From: Chitinophaga pinensis
Lineage (GTDB): Bacteria > Bacteroidota > Bacteroidia > 2-12-FULL-35-15
NCBI GenBank assembly: GCA_945879015.1
Contig: CAMCUO010000001.1
Location: forward strand, 1 to 42,658
Direction: 5' to 3'
Length of the DNA stretch: 42,658 bases
Part shown: positions 8,828 to 17,904 of the stretch, piece by piece
Layout of the letters: every line of letters starts with the position of its first letter
Numbering within the stretch: the stretch's first letter is position 1
The notes under the pieces: generated by a model
What the model was told of the DNA's origin: nothing
Database searches by the model: none
The model's input: the letters and a program-made list of their open reading frames with translations, nothing else
Program-made: the position numbers and the translations under genes

Positions 8828-9313
8828 CTACTTCTTAAACTCTATAGAAGCAGAATTAATACAATAACGTAATCCAGTTGGAGCGGGGCCATCGTCAAAA
8901 ACATGTCCTAGATGTCCGCCACACTTTGCACAAGTAATCTCAGTACGTACCATTCCATGAGATTTATCTTTAATATAAATCACTTTTGCTGAATCTACTA
9001 CATCCGAAAAGCTTGGCCAACCACAACCGGCATCAAATTTTGTATCGGATTTAAATAATTCGGAATTACAGCCTGCACAAACGTACATTCCTTTGTCGGT
9101 ATGCAAATAGTATTTTCCTGAATAAGGCATTTCAGTTCCTTTTTCACGCAATACATTGTATTGGTCTGGACTAAGTATTTTTTTCCACTCTTCTTCAGTT
9201 TTTACAACTTTATTTGAATCGCTCATGGTGCTTTTGGGTTTAGGGTTTGTTTGGCTAGTTCCATTACAGGCAACTAAACTACAGGTAATTAATAATAGCG
9301 CTATATTTTTCAT
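8828..9313 (-). CDS. msrB: peptide-methionine (R)-S-oxide reductase, predicted lipoprotein
   Basis: This 161-residue protein should reduce methionine-R-sulfoxide in oxidised envelope proteins. The N-terminus is a lipoprotein signal, [16 protein letters not shown], whose Cys16 would be lipidated, so the enzyme is anchored outside the cytoplasm. The MsrB domain follows: [21 protein letters not shown], then CAGC with CGWPSF, a second CxxC zinc pair in [15 protein letters not shown], and [11 protein letters not shown] with the catalytic cysteine near residue 152. All four zinc cysteines are present. It is divergent from the T9SS gene at 9461. Reducing power for an envelope MsrB could come from a DsbD-type system such as the one encoded at 22997-25117; that link is an inference. 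Confidence 0.95.
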   Translation of the reverse strand: MKNIALLLITCSLVACNGTSQTNPKPKSTMSDSNKVVKTEEEWKKILSPDQYNVLREKGTEMPYSGKYYLHTDKGMYVCAGCNSELFKSDTKFDAGCGWPSFSDVVDSAKVIYIKDKSHGMVRTEITCAKCGGHLGHVFDDGPAPTGLRYCINSASIEFKK

Positions 9314-9408
9314 GATTTATATTTTAATAGCATATACGAATAACATATTCTTTTGGATTGATATAAATATCATCCTCAAAGCTAAGAATGTTTTCTTCAA
9401 AACACATT

Positions 9409-9440
9409 ATTGTATTCCTGCAATTAATTTTTTATCTTTG
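9409..9440 (+). promoter_or_regulatory. Promoter of the small T9SS cargo gene
   Basis: TATCTTTG at 9433-9440 matches TAnnTTTG, and ATTG at 9409-9412 is a one-mismatch -33 element 20 bp upstream. The ATG follows 20 nt after the -7 element. Confidence 0.55.
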
Positions 9441-9460
9441 GTTAAACTAAATATACTCAC

Positions 9461-10408
9461 ATGAAAAAAATCTACTTAATATTAGCAATATGCACAACAG
9501 CATTTGTTGCAAACGCACAAGTATTCTGGACCGAAGATTTTGGTACAGGCTGTAATACAGGACAATTAGCTAGTGCTTATACTGGTACAAATGGAGCATG
9601 GACAATTGCATCAACAGGAACAAACGATCCTTTTGCAAATACATTTTTTGTTGGAGCTCAAGAAGCAGGTAATGCAATAGGAATGTGCGGAACAGGATGT
9701 GCAGGAACAGTTGACGCAACACTTCATGTTGGTAATGTTGCTATTACTACACCTATTGTAGTTGCTGCCGATAATGGTGCAGCTTATAATACGGGAGGTG
9801 TGTGTGCTTCTTTTTCAATTTGTGTTATTACTAATAGACGAGCTGAATCTCCTATCATTAATTGTACTGGTAAGTCTTCTATTACTCTTTCATGTGGTTA
9901 TATAGAAAATGGGCAAACAACTATTGACGATGCAAGTCTTTGGTATTCTGCAGATGGAGGAACTACTTGGGCATTGTTAGATAATATGGCAAAAACTTTA
10001 TTTGGATCATGTTCCCCACAAGGAATGTGGACAGCTTATTCTTTTGCTTTGCCTGCAAGTGCAAATAATAATCCAACCGTAAAAATTGGATTTAACTGGA
10101 CAAACAATGACGATGGAGTAGGAACGGATCCTTCATTTGCTGTGGATGATATTATTTTGTCAGGACTTTCTGTTGGAATAGCAGATGTTGGTTCTGAATC
10201 ATTGGAAGTATTTGCAACTGGAAGTAATGTTGTTGTAAAATCTATAGATGCAGTTCAATTACAAGGAGTTTATAATGTTCTTGGAAGAACAATTACTTGT
10301 TCATTGGAAAACAATACCATTAATTTAGAATCTCAGCCTGCTGGAGTTTATTTTGTTAGAGTAATTGTTAAAGGACAAACGTATACTAAGAAAGTATTTA
10401 TTAAATAG
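9461..10408 (+). CDS. T9SS-sorted secreted protein of unknown function
   Basis: This 315-residue protein has a signal peptide, MKKIYLILAICTTAFVANAQ, and a C-terminal type A sorting domain from about residue 245. The sorting domain ends NLESQPAGVYFVRVIVKG followed by a KKVFIK tail, so the protein should be exported by Sec and passed to the type IX secretion system. The central part begins VFWTEDFGTGC and contains many cysteines and a jelly-roll-like ending, SFAVDDIILSG, as in MAM/LamG-like adhesive domains. No catalytic motif is seen. The terminator follows 22 nt after the stop. Confidence 0.8.
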   Translation: MKKIYLILAICTTAFVANAQVFWTEDFGTGCNTGQLASAYTGTNGAWTIASTGTNDPFANTFFVGAQEAGNAIGMCGTGCAGTVDATLHVGNVAITTPIVVAADNGAAYNTGGVCASFSICVITNRRAESPIINCTGKSSITLSCGYIENGQTTIDDASLWYSADGGTTWALLDNMAKTLFGSCSPQGMWTAYSFALPASANNNPTVKIGFNWTNNDDGVGTDPSFAVDDIILSGLSVGIADVGSESLEVFATGSNVVVKSIDAVQLQGVYNVLGRTITCSLENNTINLESQPAGVYFVRVIVKGQTYTKKVFIK

Positions 10409-10430
10409 ATAAATATTTCATTGAAATAAA

Positions 10431-10462
10431 AAAGGAGTTCCAATTTGGAACTCCTTTTTTAT
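10431..10462 (+). terminator. rho-independent terminator after the T9SS cargo gene
   Basis: AAAGGAGTTCC and GGAACTCCTTT form a perfect stem around a short AATTT loop, followed by a run of T. It is symmetrical and could act in both directions. Confidence 0.9.
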
Positions 10463-10497
10463 TTAGTACTTGCTATTTTGTTTTCTTTATCTCAATT

Positions 10498-10562
10498 GGG
10501 AGATCCCGCCCATTCGATAGTGTCTGCTTCAACGCAGAATGCTCAGGGTGACAGCAAGGGAT
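10498..10562. repeat. degenerate dispersed repeat
   Basis: GGGAGATCCCGCCCATTCGATAG, with GCTCAGGGTGACAGC further on, resembles the left block of the repeat at 8643-8732 (CCCTTCGACTACGCTCAGGGTGAC) with an insertion. No second arm is seen. The 207-nt gap between the convergent genes holds this and the terminator only. Confidence 0.55.
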
Positions 10563-10615
10563 GACGTTTACGATGAATAGTTCATCAGCGAAAATCTGCG
10601 GAATCTGCGAGCAAA

Positions 10616-12205
10616 CTATTTAGTTGTTGTTTTCGGAGAAGGAGGTTTCAGTAAAACAATATTTTTTTCTATTTCGAAAATATAATTTGCTTTATCATAA
10701 ACATTAACTTCTTGAGTATAATCCACAAACCCTGCGCTTGTTACATTAATAATATATTTTCCTGGCTTTACTGCAAAAATATATTTTCCAGATTGCGGGT
10801 TCACATCCTTTGCATCAATTTCTTCATTTGTTTTTTTATCGATGATACTAATTAATGCTTCTATCTCTTTCTTAGTAGAATCACTTGTAGATACAATTCC
10901 TTTGATAACTGATAAATTACTTTCTACATCATTGAATGTAACTTTGTAAATATCTAAATCTCCATATCCTTCTTTTCTATATGCAGAAATATAAGCATCG
11001 CGTTTATTTTTTGCCAATGAAATTTGCATATTATCTTCAGGCGTATTTATTGGATAACCAATGTTTATAGGTACACCGAAAGTATTCGATCCGGTATTAA
11101 ATTTTGTTTTAAAAATATCATAACCTCCCATTCCTGTATGACCTTGAGAAGAAAAATAAAGCATATTTGTTTTTTCATCAAACATTGGGAAATTCTCATC
11201 GTATTTGGTATTTACTTTTGGGCCTAAATTAACAGCATCTGCCCATTTGCCATTCGGAAGCTTTTTGATAGAATACAAATCACAACCTCCAAATCCGCCC
11301 GGCCGATCACTAGAGAAGATTAGCATATTTTCATCTTCTGTGATACAAGCTTCTAGCTCAAAATAAGCTCTTTTATTTACAGGTCCATCAAGTAAAGATG
11401 GTGCTGGCATAGTTTCTTTTTTTCCGGTAACTGTAGAGATATATAATTCATCAGAATCAGCTTCATGATACATATATATAATCATTGTCTTCCCATTTGG
11501 AGTCAAATAAACACACTGTTCATCTTCCTCTGTATTTATTAATGCTCCTGCATTTTTTGCCTTTGTCCATTCTCCTTTATCTACTTTTGAAACATAGATG
11601 TCGGAAGTAAAATATCCTGTTTCAGTTGCAATATCACCTTTTGTTGCACTTCTTCTTGTTGTGAAATAAAGTGTTCCTTCATCTCCTGAAACAAATGGAT
11701 AATAATCTGGAGCTTTGGTATTAATATCTTTTCCAAGATTTTGGAAAGAAACATCTACGGGCTTTTTGATCAGCTCTTTTGCATTTTCACAGTTTTCAAT
11801 AAAATGATCTACCAGTTCGGTTTCTTCCGAAGTACATTTTTCTCTGTATTTGCTGTAGTAAGTAATTGCTTTGTCAAATTCGTAATGATATGCATAAGCC
11901 ATTCCTGTATATAACAACACTTCGTTTTTATATTCCCCGTTATTCAAAACAAATTCGAAATAAGGTATAGCTTTTGAACGATCGTCATTCACATTCAAAT
12001 AACAAATTCCAATATTTAAATTGGTTTGAATATCGCGTTTGTTTTGTTTGTAAAGTTTTAGCAACTCAACAAGCGCACGATTATAATCCTCATAACCCAA
12101 AAAGTTTTTTGCTGCTCTTTTTATTTCTTTGGGATTTTTTTTGCTTTGAGCATTTCCATAAGAACAGAACAGAAAAAGCAATAGGGCGATAAAATATCTT
12201 AGCAT
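10616..12205 (-). CDS. TPR and PD40 beta-propeller envelope protein with carboxypeptidase-regulatory-like domain
   Basis: This 529-residue exported protein has a signal peptide of about 20 residues ending SYGNAQ. Residues 25-140 are TPR-like helices (YNRALVELLKLYKQNKRD, NLNIGICYLNVND). Residues 150-420 are a WD40-like PD40 propeller with repeated blades such as LYFTTRRS, IFSSDRPGGFGGCDLYS and YFSSQGHTGMGGYDIFK. Residues 430-515 form a carboxypeptidase-regulatory-like beta domain. The layout resembles T9SS-associated PorE proteins and OmpA-family proteins, but the peptidoglycan-binding OmpA domain that often ends such proteins is absent. It lies 100 nt downstream of the comM-like gene on the same strand. 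A structural envelope role is likely; the exact role is unknown. Confidence 0.8.
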   Translation of the reverse strand: MLRYFIALLLFLFCSYGNAQSKKNPKEIKRAAKNFLGYEDYNRALVELLKLYKQNKRDIQTNLNIGICYLNVNDDRSKAIPYFEFVLNNGEYKNEVLLYTGMAYAYHYEFDKAITYYSKYREKCTSEETELVDHFIENCENAKELIKKPVDVSFQNLGKDINTKAPDYYPFVSGDEGTLYFTTRRSATKGDIATETGYFTSDIYVSKVDKGEWTKAKNAGALINTEEDEQCVYLTPNGKTMIIYMYHEADSDELYISTVTGKKETMPAPSLLDGPVNKRAYFELEACITEDENMLIFSSDRPGGFGGCDLYSIKKLPNGKWADAVNLGPKVNTKYDENFPMFDEKTNMLYFSSQGHTGMGGYDIFKTKFNTGSNTFGVPINIGYPINTPEDNMQISLAKNKRDAYISAYRKEGYGDLDIYKVTFNDVESNLSVIKGIVSTSDSTKKEIEALISIIDKKTNEEIDAKDVNPQSGKYIFAVKPGKYIINVTSAGFVDYTQEVNVYDKANYIFEIEKNIVLLKPPSPKTTTK

Positions 12206-12305
12206 GAATAGTAATTTTACGTATTTGAGTATCTAGTAGCAAGCTAAATTAATAATAAAAACAGGACGAAATATCCTTTCTTTTGACTTTTGACTTTCTT
12301 ACTTG

Positions 12306-13844
12306 TTAACCTGCCCAGCCTTCTCTATCTAAGCTTCTATACTGAATAGCTTCTGCTAAGTGATTGGTTTCTATGTTTTCGCTATTATCCAAATCAGCAA
12401 TGGTGCGTGCTACTTTTAATATTCTATCATAAGCTCTTGCTGATAAACCTAATTTTTCCATAGCGGTTTTTAAAAGTTGATTTCCTGCTTCATCTATTTT
12501 ACAAACTTCGCGTAATTGTTTAGAACCAATTTGAGCATTGCAATGTACGCCATTGTTTTCTTTATACCGTTTTTCTTGAACAGCTCTGGCTTTAATAACT
12601 CGAGTTCTAACGTTCTCACTTTTTTCTGATTTTCGTTCTTCTGATAATTCATTATAAGAAACAGGAGTCACCTCCACATGTATATCTATTCTATCTAATA
12701 ATGGTCCGGATATTTTATTCAAATATTTTTGCACTGTTCCTGGAGGACAAACACATTCTTTTTCGGGATGGTTGTAATAGCCGCATGGACAAGGATTCAT
12801 AGAGGCAACCAACATAAAACTAGCAGGATATTCTACCGAAAATTTTGCTCGGGAAATTGTTACTACTCGGTCCTCTAATGGTTGACGCATTACTTCTAAA
12901 ACTGTTCTTTTAAATTCAGGCAATTCATCTAAAAATAAAACACCATTATGCGACAAAGAAATTTCTCCTGGTTGTGGAACTCCGCCACCGCCAACTAAAG
13001 CCACATCCGAAATAGTATGATGAGGTGAACGAAATGGACGAATAGAAACCAAGCCAGTATTTTTCCCCATCTTTCCAGCTACACTATGAATTTTTGTTGT
13101 TTCCAATGCTTCTTGTAAATTCATTGGTGGCAAAATAGTAGGTAATCGCTTCGCAAGCATTGTTTTTCCTGCTCCTGGAGGTCCAATCAATATTAAATTA
13201 TGTCCGCCCGATGCTGCAATTTCCAAAGCACGTTTTATATTTTCTTGTCCTTTTACATCCGAGAAATCGAATTCAGTATCTTTCAACTTAGAAAAGAATT
13301 CATCTTCTGTATTAATTATTGTTCGAACTAGTTCAATATCTCCATTAAAAAAATCAATTACTTCTTTAATAGTTTCTACACCATATACTTCAAGTCCGTC
13401 AACAATTCCCGCTTCTTCTGCATTTTGTTTTGGAAGAATAATGCCTTTAAAATTTTCTTTTCGAGCTTGAATGGCAATTGGTAAAACCCCTTTGATAGGT
13501 TGCAGTCCGCCATCGAGTGATAACTCTCCCATTATCAAATAATCGCTTACTTTATCAGCAAGAATTTGCTCGGAAGCAGCTAAAATTCCAACAGCAATGG
13601 TTAAATCATACGCTGAGCCCTCTTTCCGAATATCGGCAGGGGCCATATTAATAATAATGCTTTTTCCTGGGATTTTATACCCATTATTTTTTAAAGAAGC
13701 AGCAATACGTTGCTGACTTTCTTTTACAGCACTGTCGGGTAAGCCCACCATTAAAAAATTTACTCCGGGATTGATGTTCGTCTCTACCGTCACTGTTGTG
13801 GCATTAATACCGTAAACGGCACTGCCATAAGTCTTCACTAGCAT
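12306..13844 (-). CDS. YifB/ComM family magnesium-chelatase-like AAA+ ATPase
   Basis: This 512-residue cytoplasmic ATPase belongs to the ComM family; ComM of other bacteria is a hexameric helicase promoting branch migration during natural transformation. It has the N-terminal ChlI-type domain (residues 1-170, with [16 protein letters not shown] and [11 protein letters not shown]), Walker A GPPGAGKT near 230, [15 protein letters not shown], Walker [12 protein letters not shown], a [18 protein letters not shown] cysteine block, and a C-terminal [19 protein letters not shown] helical domain. I chose ATG 13844, which starts [12 protein letters not shown] as in the family. The ATG at 13880 would overlap the -7 element. 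The role in DNA uptake is inferred from the family. Confidence 0.93.
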   Translation of the reverse strand: MLVKTYGSAVYGINATTVTVETNINPGVNFLMVGLPDSAVKESQQRIAASLKNNGYKIPGKSIIINMAPADIRKEGSAYDLTIAVGILAASEQILADKVSDYLIMGELSLDGGLQPIKGVLPIAIQARKENFKGIILPKQNAEEAGIVDGLEVYGVETIKEVIDFFNGDIELVRTIINTEDEFFSKLKDTEFDFSDVKGQENIKRALEIAASGGHNLILIGPPGAGKTMLAKRLPTILPPMNLQEALETTKIHSVAGKMGKNTGLVSIRPFRSPHHTISDVALVGGGGVPQPGEISLSHNGVLFLDELPEFKRTVLEVMRQPLEDRVVTISRAKFSVEYPASFMLVASMNPCPCGYYNHPEKECVCPPGTVQKYLNKISGPLLDRIDIHVEVTPVSYNELSEERKSEKSENVRTRVIKARAVQEKRYKENNGVHCNAQIGSKQLREVCKIDEAGNQLLKTAMEKLGLSARAYDRILKVARTIADLDNSENIETNHLAEAIQYRSLDREGWAG

Positions 13845-13877
13845 AAATATTGAATAAAAAATTTCGGGAGTAGGCGG

Positions 13878-13885
13878 CAAATGTA
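13878..13885 (-). promoter_or_regulatory. -7 element of the comM-like gene
   Basis: The minus strand reads TACATTTG, an exact TAnnTTTG match, 33 nt before ATG 13844. A -33 TTTG at standard spacing is not obvious. Confidence 0.45.
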
Positions 13886-14033
13886 CAAAAGTCCTAATAG
13901 ATTAGCCGAGTATACACGACTGTTTTTGGTCCATCAATTACTAAGAATTAATTGCTTTTAATTTTTTTATTCTGCTATTTGGTCGTACATTAGCCACTCA
14001 AAAATAAATCAATAAATCAAACCCAAATACACA

Positions 14034-16073
14034 ATGAAAAAAATTGCTACACTTACATTGGGATGTTTGCTAAGTTTAACGGCTGTTCAGTCGCAAACAT
14101 TCTCTGATGATTTTGAATCCTATACATTAACAACACCGCTTTTAGGTATTCAATCTCCGGTATGGAGAACTTGGTCATCTACTACAGGTGGTGGTGCAGA
14201 AGATGTTGCGGTAGTTTCAACGGATAACCATACGGTTGCCGGATCAAAGTCTATTTATTTTTCTTCTACTAGCTCAGCTGGTGGACCGCAAGATGTGATT
14301 TTACCTTTCACAACAGGTGCCCCATTAAATACTGGCCAGTTTTCTTGGAAATCTTGGTTTAAAATCCCAACTGGTAAATCAGGTTACTTCAATTTCCAAG
14401 GTACAGCTACAATGGGTGGTATGTATGTTTTGGATTGTTATATGACAGGTGGAAATATTCAAGTTCAGAACTCAGGTACGATTGTAGCTTCTGCTACTCA
14501 ACCTGTAGGAACTTGGTTTGAGATGGAAATCAAAGCAAACTTTAATGCAAATGCTTGGGAATTACTAATTAATGGTGTTTCTCAAGGAACATGGTCAAAT
14601 GCGAACAATCAAGTTTGGGGCATCGATTATTACCCTGCTGATGCTGCTGCAAGTTTTTGGGTAGATGACGTTTCTTACAATGTTACTCCTTATGCGTTGC
14701 CTGCATTAAATGCTGCTGGAAATTTATTAAACATTTCTAATGGATTGGTTGGTTCAACAAGATTTCCTGCTGTTACAGTAAGAAATTTAGGAACTGGAGT
14801 TATCAATTCATTTGATATTTCAATCACTCAAAATGGTGGAGCACCAGTTGTAAAAAATGTAACTGGATTAACATTGGCTTCATTGGCAAATACAATTCAA
14901 ACATATACTACTTCCTTTACACTTGTAGCTGGAGTAAATACTTTTGTTGCTACTATTTCTAACGTAAATGGTGCAGGTGCTGATGGTGATGCTTCTGATG
15001 ATGTATTAACAACAGTGTTAAATCCTGTTACACCAGCTGCTGGTAAAATGGTAGTTGCTGAAGAAGGAACTGGAACATGGTGCCAATGGTGCCCTCGTGG
15101 AGCTGTTTACATGGATTTGATGGATGTAAAATATGCAGGTTTCATTGCTCCAATCGCAGTTCATAATGGTGACCCAATGACAGTTACTGCTTATGATGCA
15201 GCAATCGGTGCATTAATTGCAGGTTACCCAAGTGCTTTGGTTGATCGTTTACCTGAAATTGATCCAGATGCAATTGAAACAGATTTCTTAACTCGTATTG
15301 TTCTTGCTCCAAAAGCTTTTGTTATGAATGGTGCAACTTATAATTCAACTACACGGGTTTTAAATGTTTCTGTTACTTATACAAACCAAGCTGTATTATC
15401 AGGAAACTACAAAGTTGCTTGTGTTATTACAGAAAATGATGTAACAGGAACTACTGGTTATGCTCAATCAAATGCTTATGCTGGCGGTGGTGCTGGACCA
15501 ATGGGTGGTTTCGAATTATTAGCTAACCCTGTTCCTGCTGCTCAAATGCAATATGATTTCGTAGCACGTATGATCAGCCCTGATTTTACTGGAATTCCAA
15601 ATGCTCAAGGAACTACTACTGCTATTGGTGGTGTATTTACTTGGAATTACACTTTTACTTTACCTGCTTCTTATGATGATACACAAATTCACATTGTAGG
15701 TATGTTGATGGACCCAACAGGTAAAATTGAAAATGCTGATTACACAACAATTCCTGAAGCAGTTGCTAACGGATATGTTACAGGTTCAGGAGTTGGAGTA
15801 AATGATATCGCTTCTGCACCGGATGCACAAGTTAATATTTACCCAAATCCTTCTGCTGATCTTTCTACTATCTCTTTAAATCTTACTAAAGCATCTACTG
15901 TTTCTGTAGCAATTTATTCAGTTGATGGTTCTTTAATTGGACGCAAAGCTTATGGTGAATTAAATGGTAGTATGAATTTACCAGTTGATATGACTCCATT
16001 TACAGCTGGAATTTATTTTGTAAATGTTACAATCGATGGAAATACTTCTGTATTGAAATTGGTTAAACAATAA
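14034..16073 (+). CDS. T9SS-sorted multidomain protein with Omp28/thioredoxin-like domain
   Basis: This 679-residue secreted protein has a signal peptide, MKKIATLTLGCLLSLTAVQS. Residues 25-220 form a jelly-roll, LamG-like domain (TFSDDFESYT to SFWVDDVSYN). Residues 225-330 resemble a CARDB-type beta-sandwich (VRNLGTGVINSFDISI). Residues 335-580 resemble Omp28-related proteins, with a thioredoxin-like EEGTGTWCQWCPRG whose CxxC is C350-C353, followed by a VHNGDPM strand. A C-terminal type A sorting domain starts near NIYPNPSADLS (about 602) and ends SVLKLVKQ. It should be secreted to the surface by the T9SS. Whether the CQWC pair is redox active or a structural disulfide is not known. Confidence 0.8.
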   Translation: MKKIATLTLGCLLSLTAVQSQTFSDDFESYTLTTPLLGIQSPVWRTWSSTTGGGAEDVAVVSTDNHTVAGSKSIYFSSTSSAGGPQDVILPFTTGAPLNTGQFSWKSWFKIPTGKSGYFNFQGTATMGGMYVLDCYMTGGNIQVQNSGTIVASATQPVGTWFEMEIKANFNANAWELLINGVSQGTWSNANNQVWGIDYYPADAAASFWVDDVSYNVTPYALPALNAAGNLLNISNGLVGSTRFPAVTVRNLGTGVINSFDISITQNGGAPVVKNVTGLTLASLANTIQTYTTSFTLVAGVNTFVATISNVNGAGADGDASDDVLTTVLNPVTPAAGKMVVAEEGTGTWCQWCPRGAVYMDLMDVKYAGFIAPIAVHNGDPMTVTAYDAAIGALIAGYPSALVDRLPEIDPDAIETDFLTRIVLAPKAFVMNGATYNSTTRVLNVSVTYTNQAVLSGNYKVACVITENDVTGTTGYAQSNAYAGGGAGPMGGFELLANPVPAAQMQYDFVARMISPDFTGIPNAQGTTTAIGGVFTWNYTFTLPASYDDTQIHIVGMLMDPTGKIENADYTTIPEAVANGYVTGSGVGVNDIASAPDAQVNIYPNPSADLSTISLNLTKASTVSVAIYSVDGSLIGRKAYGELNGSMNLPVDMTPFTAGIYFVNVTIDGNTSVLKLVKQ

Positions 16074-16077
16074 ACCT

Positions 16078-16107
16078 CACCCTTCCTCTCCATATGGAGA
16101 GGGTGAA
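16078..16107. repeat. short CTCTCC-GGAGAG palindrome
   Basis: CACCCTTCCTCTCC and GGAGAGGGTG pair around ATAT. It belongs to the same loose family as the elements before murE (33302) and ftsW (37980) and after pabB (27592). It lies 5 nt after the stop codon. Confidence 0.7.
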
Positions 16108-16120
16108 CTATGTTAAAACT

Positions 16121-16157
16121 AAAATCCCGCTCCGTAATTTACGGAGCGGGATTTTTT
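16121..16157. terminator. bidirectional terminator between the T9SS gene and gmhA
   Basis: AAATCCCGCTCCGTAA and TTACGGAGCGGGATTT form a near-perfect stem with a minimal loop, with T-runs on both sides. It ends 22 nt from the gmhA stop, so it serves both convergent genes. Confidence 0.93.
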
Positions 16158-16178
16158 ATGATTCGTAGCTAAAAAGTA

Positions 16179-16751
16179 TTAAAGTGAAGCTTCTACTATA
16201 TGGATCAAGCAATGAATCACCTTGATGTGAATTTCTTGAGCTCTGTCGGCATATTCACTGTGCGGAGCGCGAATTTCCACATCACACAATCCAGCCATTT
16301 TTCCACCATCTTTTCCTGTTAATCCGATAATCAACATTCCTTTTTCTTTAGCTGAGGTGATTGCATTGATTACATTTTTAGAATTTCCACTTGTACTGAT
16401 AGCCAATAAAACATCTCCTTTATTTCCTAACGCTTCAATATATCTTGAAAATACTTTATCATATCCATAATCATTTCCTACACAAGAAATATGTGATGGA
16501 TCTGAAATAGAAATTGCAGGTAAAGCTTTTCTGTCTTCACGAAAACGACCGCTTAATTCTTCAGCAAAATGCATAGCATCACACATAGAACCTCCATTGC
16601 CGCAAGAAATTACTTTATTCCCTTTTTTGAATGCATCCGAAAGCAATTTCCCTGCCTTTTCAATGGCATCTATGTTTTTCGACTCCGAAATAAAAGCTTG
16701 TAATACCTTTTGGGCTTCGTTTAGGTTATTCTCAATTAATGATTTGCTCAT
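16179..16751 (-). CDS. gmhA: phosphoheptose isomerase (sedoheptulose 7-phosphate isomerase)
   Basis: GmhA converts sedoheptulose 7-phosphate to D-glycero-D-manno-heptose 7-phosphate, the first step of heptose supply for lipopolysaccharide. The 190-residue length matches the family. It is a single SIS-domain protein with [21 protein letters not shown] (the glutamate after the HFA motif is a catalytic candidate), the SIS loop ISTSGNSKN near 118-126, [10 protein letters not shown], and a C-terminal [12 protein letters not shown] helix carrying the catalytic histidine. DiaA is a paralogue with the same fold, but the active-site residues here favour GmhA. No other heptose genes are nearby. Confidence 0.88.
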   Translation of the reverse strand: MSKSLIENNLNEAQKVLQAFISESKNIDAIEKAGKLLSDAFKKGNKVISCGNGGSMCDAMHFAEELSGRFREDRKALPAISISDPSHISCVGNDYGYDKVFSRYIEALGNKGDVLLAISTSGNSKNVINAITSAKEKGMLIIGLTGKDGGKMAGLCDVEIRAPHSEYADRAQEIHIKVIHCLIHIVEASL

Positions 16752-16862
16752 AGTTAATTTGGTTATCGAAGCATAAAATTAAGTCTTTTGGCATAACATT
16801 TGAAATTATTGCGAGGAATTTATATATTTAACAAAGTTTTGAACCAAACCAAATCTGGATAT

Positions 16863-17309
16863 ATGAAAAAAATCTTTACTACTTTAGCATTAATACTGGT
16901 TTTAGTTGCTGTTGGAACAGCACAAGCACCAAAACCAACTGTAGACGACAATAACTGTTATACTAAATGGTCGCAAAAATTTCAAGACAGAGGAGCCGAA
17001 GATGTTGCTGATGGAAGCTATGCTGATGTTATTATTTCTATTAGAAGCGGTTCGGATGCCGAATGTTATAATGGCAAATGTGATGTTAAAGACGGAAAAG
17101 TTGCAACTATGTATATCAAATTGGAAGATGGCTCATTCGAACAAATCAAAAGAAAAGCTCGTTACGAAAATGTTCCTTTAGTAATCACAAATGGAATGTC
17201 GAGTCCGCTCCTAACTATGGAAAGCGATTTAATAAATGTTCTTTTTATAAAAAAGATAAAACCTAAAAAAGCAGGATTTGTAAAAGCTGCTGAACCTACA
17301 GATGATTAG
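16863..17309 (+). CDS. small exported protein of unknown function
   Basis: I do not recognise the family of this 148-residue protein. The signal peptide MKKIFTTLALILVLVAVGTAQA is clear. The mature part has two closely spaced cysteines in ECYNGKC, a third in NNCYTKW, and an otherwise mixed alpha/beta composition with IKLEDGSFEQIKRKARYE. There is no transmembrane segment, lipobox or sorting domain, so a soluble periplasmic protein is likely. I chose ATG 16863 for the signal peptide; the ATT-rich stretch before it looks untranslated. It is divergent from gmhA, with a terminator 20 nt after the stop. Confidence 0.65.
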   Translation: MKKIFTTLALILVLVAVGTAQAPKPTVDDNNCYTKWSQKFQDRGAEDVADGSYADVIISIRSGSDAECYNGKCDVKDGKVATMYIKLEDGSFEQIKRKARYENVPLVITNGMSSPLLTMESDLINVLFIKKIKPKKAGFVKAAEPTDD

Positions 17310-17328
17310 GAAATAAAATTATAAACGG

Positions 17329-17363
17329 AAAGCCGTCCTGATAAAATCAGAACGGTTTTTTTG
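17329..17363 (+). terminator. terminator of the small exported gene
   Basis: AAGCCGTCCTGAT and ATCAGAACGGTTT form a stem with one mismatch and a short A-rich loop, followed by TTTTTTGTTTT. Confidence 0.85.
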
Positions 17364-17435
17364 TTTTATTCCTTTTTCCAAAAATGAAATTTATACTTGC
17401 CTTCTTTTAAAATAATTTGATCCGAATACAAAAAA

Positions 17436-17838
17436 TCATGAAAAATTTAAATCTTGTTTCATAGTTACTTTGTCTTTAGCTTCACGGAAAAGTTCAGCGT
17501 ATTTATGCCATTTGTTCTTAATTTTTATTTCCTTGTTTTTGCTTTTTATATAAATGTAATTTGGATTAATGCGTTCGGTTTCTCTTTTCCATCTTTTTCT
17601 TTTTATGCCACTCGGACAAGCTGTTGCCCAGTTTAGTTCAATTTCAAATTGTCCTTTGTTATCCGTTTTAATTGTTTTAGTTTCTTTGTCAATAGTAACT
17701 GTTAATTCTGTATTTTTTAAAGACAATCTTGTCTGCTCCGCAGGCTGTTCCTTTTATGTAACATGTCCCCGAACCACCTTTTGCAAAAGCTCCAGTAGTT
17801 AGAAGTGTAAAAATTAAAAGGGATAATATTTTTTTCAT
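17436..17838 (-). pseudogene. small exported protein gene split by a one-base shift at an A6 run
   Basis: An ATG at 17838 opens a signal peptide, MKKILSLLIFTLLTTGAFA, followed by GGSGTCYIKGTACGADKIVFK. That frame ends about 15 codons later in a TGA. From residue 38 on, a different frame continues for 96 codons (KNTELTVTIDKETKTIKTDN, a carboxypeptidase-regulatory-like beta strand pair) to a stop at 17436. Removing one A from the A6 run (minus strand; T6 at 17713-17718 on plus) joins the two into 133 residues. The full product would be a small secreted protein with a basic, lysine-rich C-terminal half; its function is unknown. The shift may be a real mutation, phase variation at the homopolymer, or a sequencing error. 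Confidence 0.65.
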
Positions 17839-17852
17839 AATAAAGTAGTAAC

Positions 17853-17888
17853 AAAAAAGGCTTCCTCATTTCTGAGAAAGCCTTTTCT
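17853..17888 (-). terminator. terminator of the FG-GAP T9SS gene
   Basis: On the minus strand AAAAGGCTTTCTCA pairs with TGAGGAAGCCTTTT around GAAA, followed by more T. It lies 17 nt past the stop codon at 17905. Confidence 0.88.
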
Positions 17889-17904
17889 TCTTATTCTAAA
17901 ACTC

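Noticed and set aside
13911..14033. Promoter for the Omp28-like T9SS gene
   Set aside because: A CTATTTGG motif resembles the -7 element but lacks the TAnnTTTG spacing, so no promoter is called.
17722..17745. Programmed -1 ribosomal frameshift in the small exported gene
   Set aside because: The downstream frame needs a +1 shift; a -1 shift would hit a stop almost at once, so a base indel is more likely.
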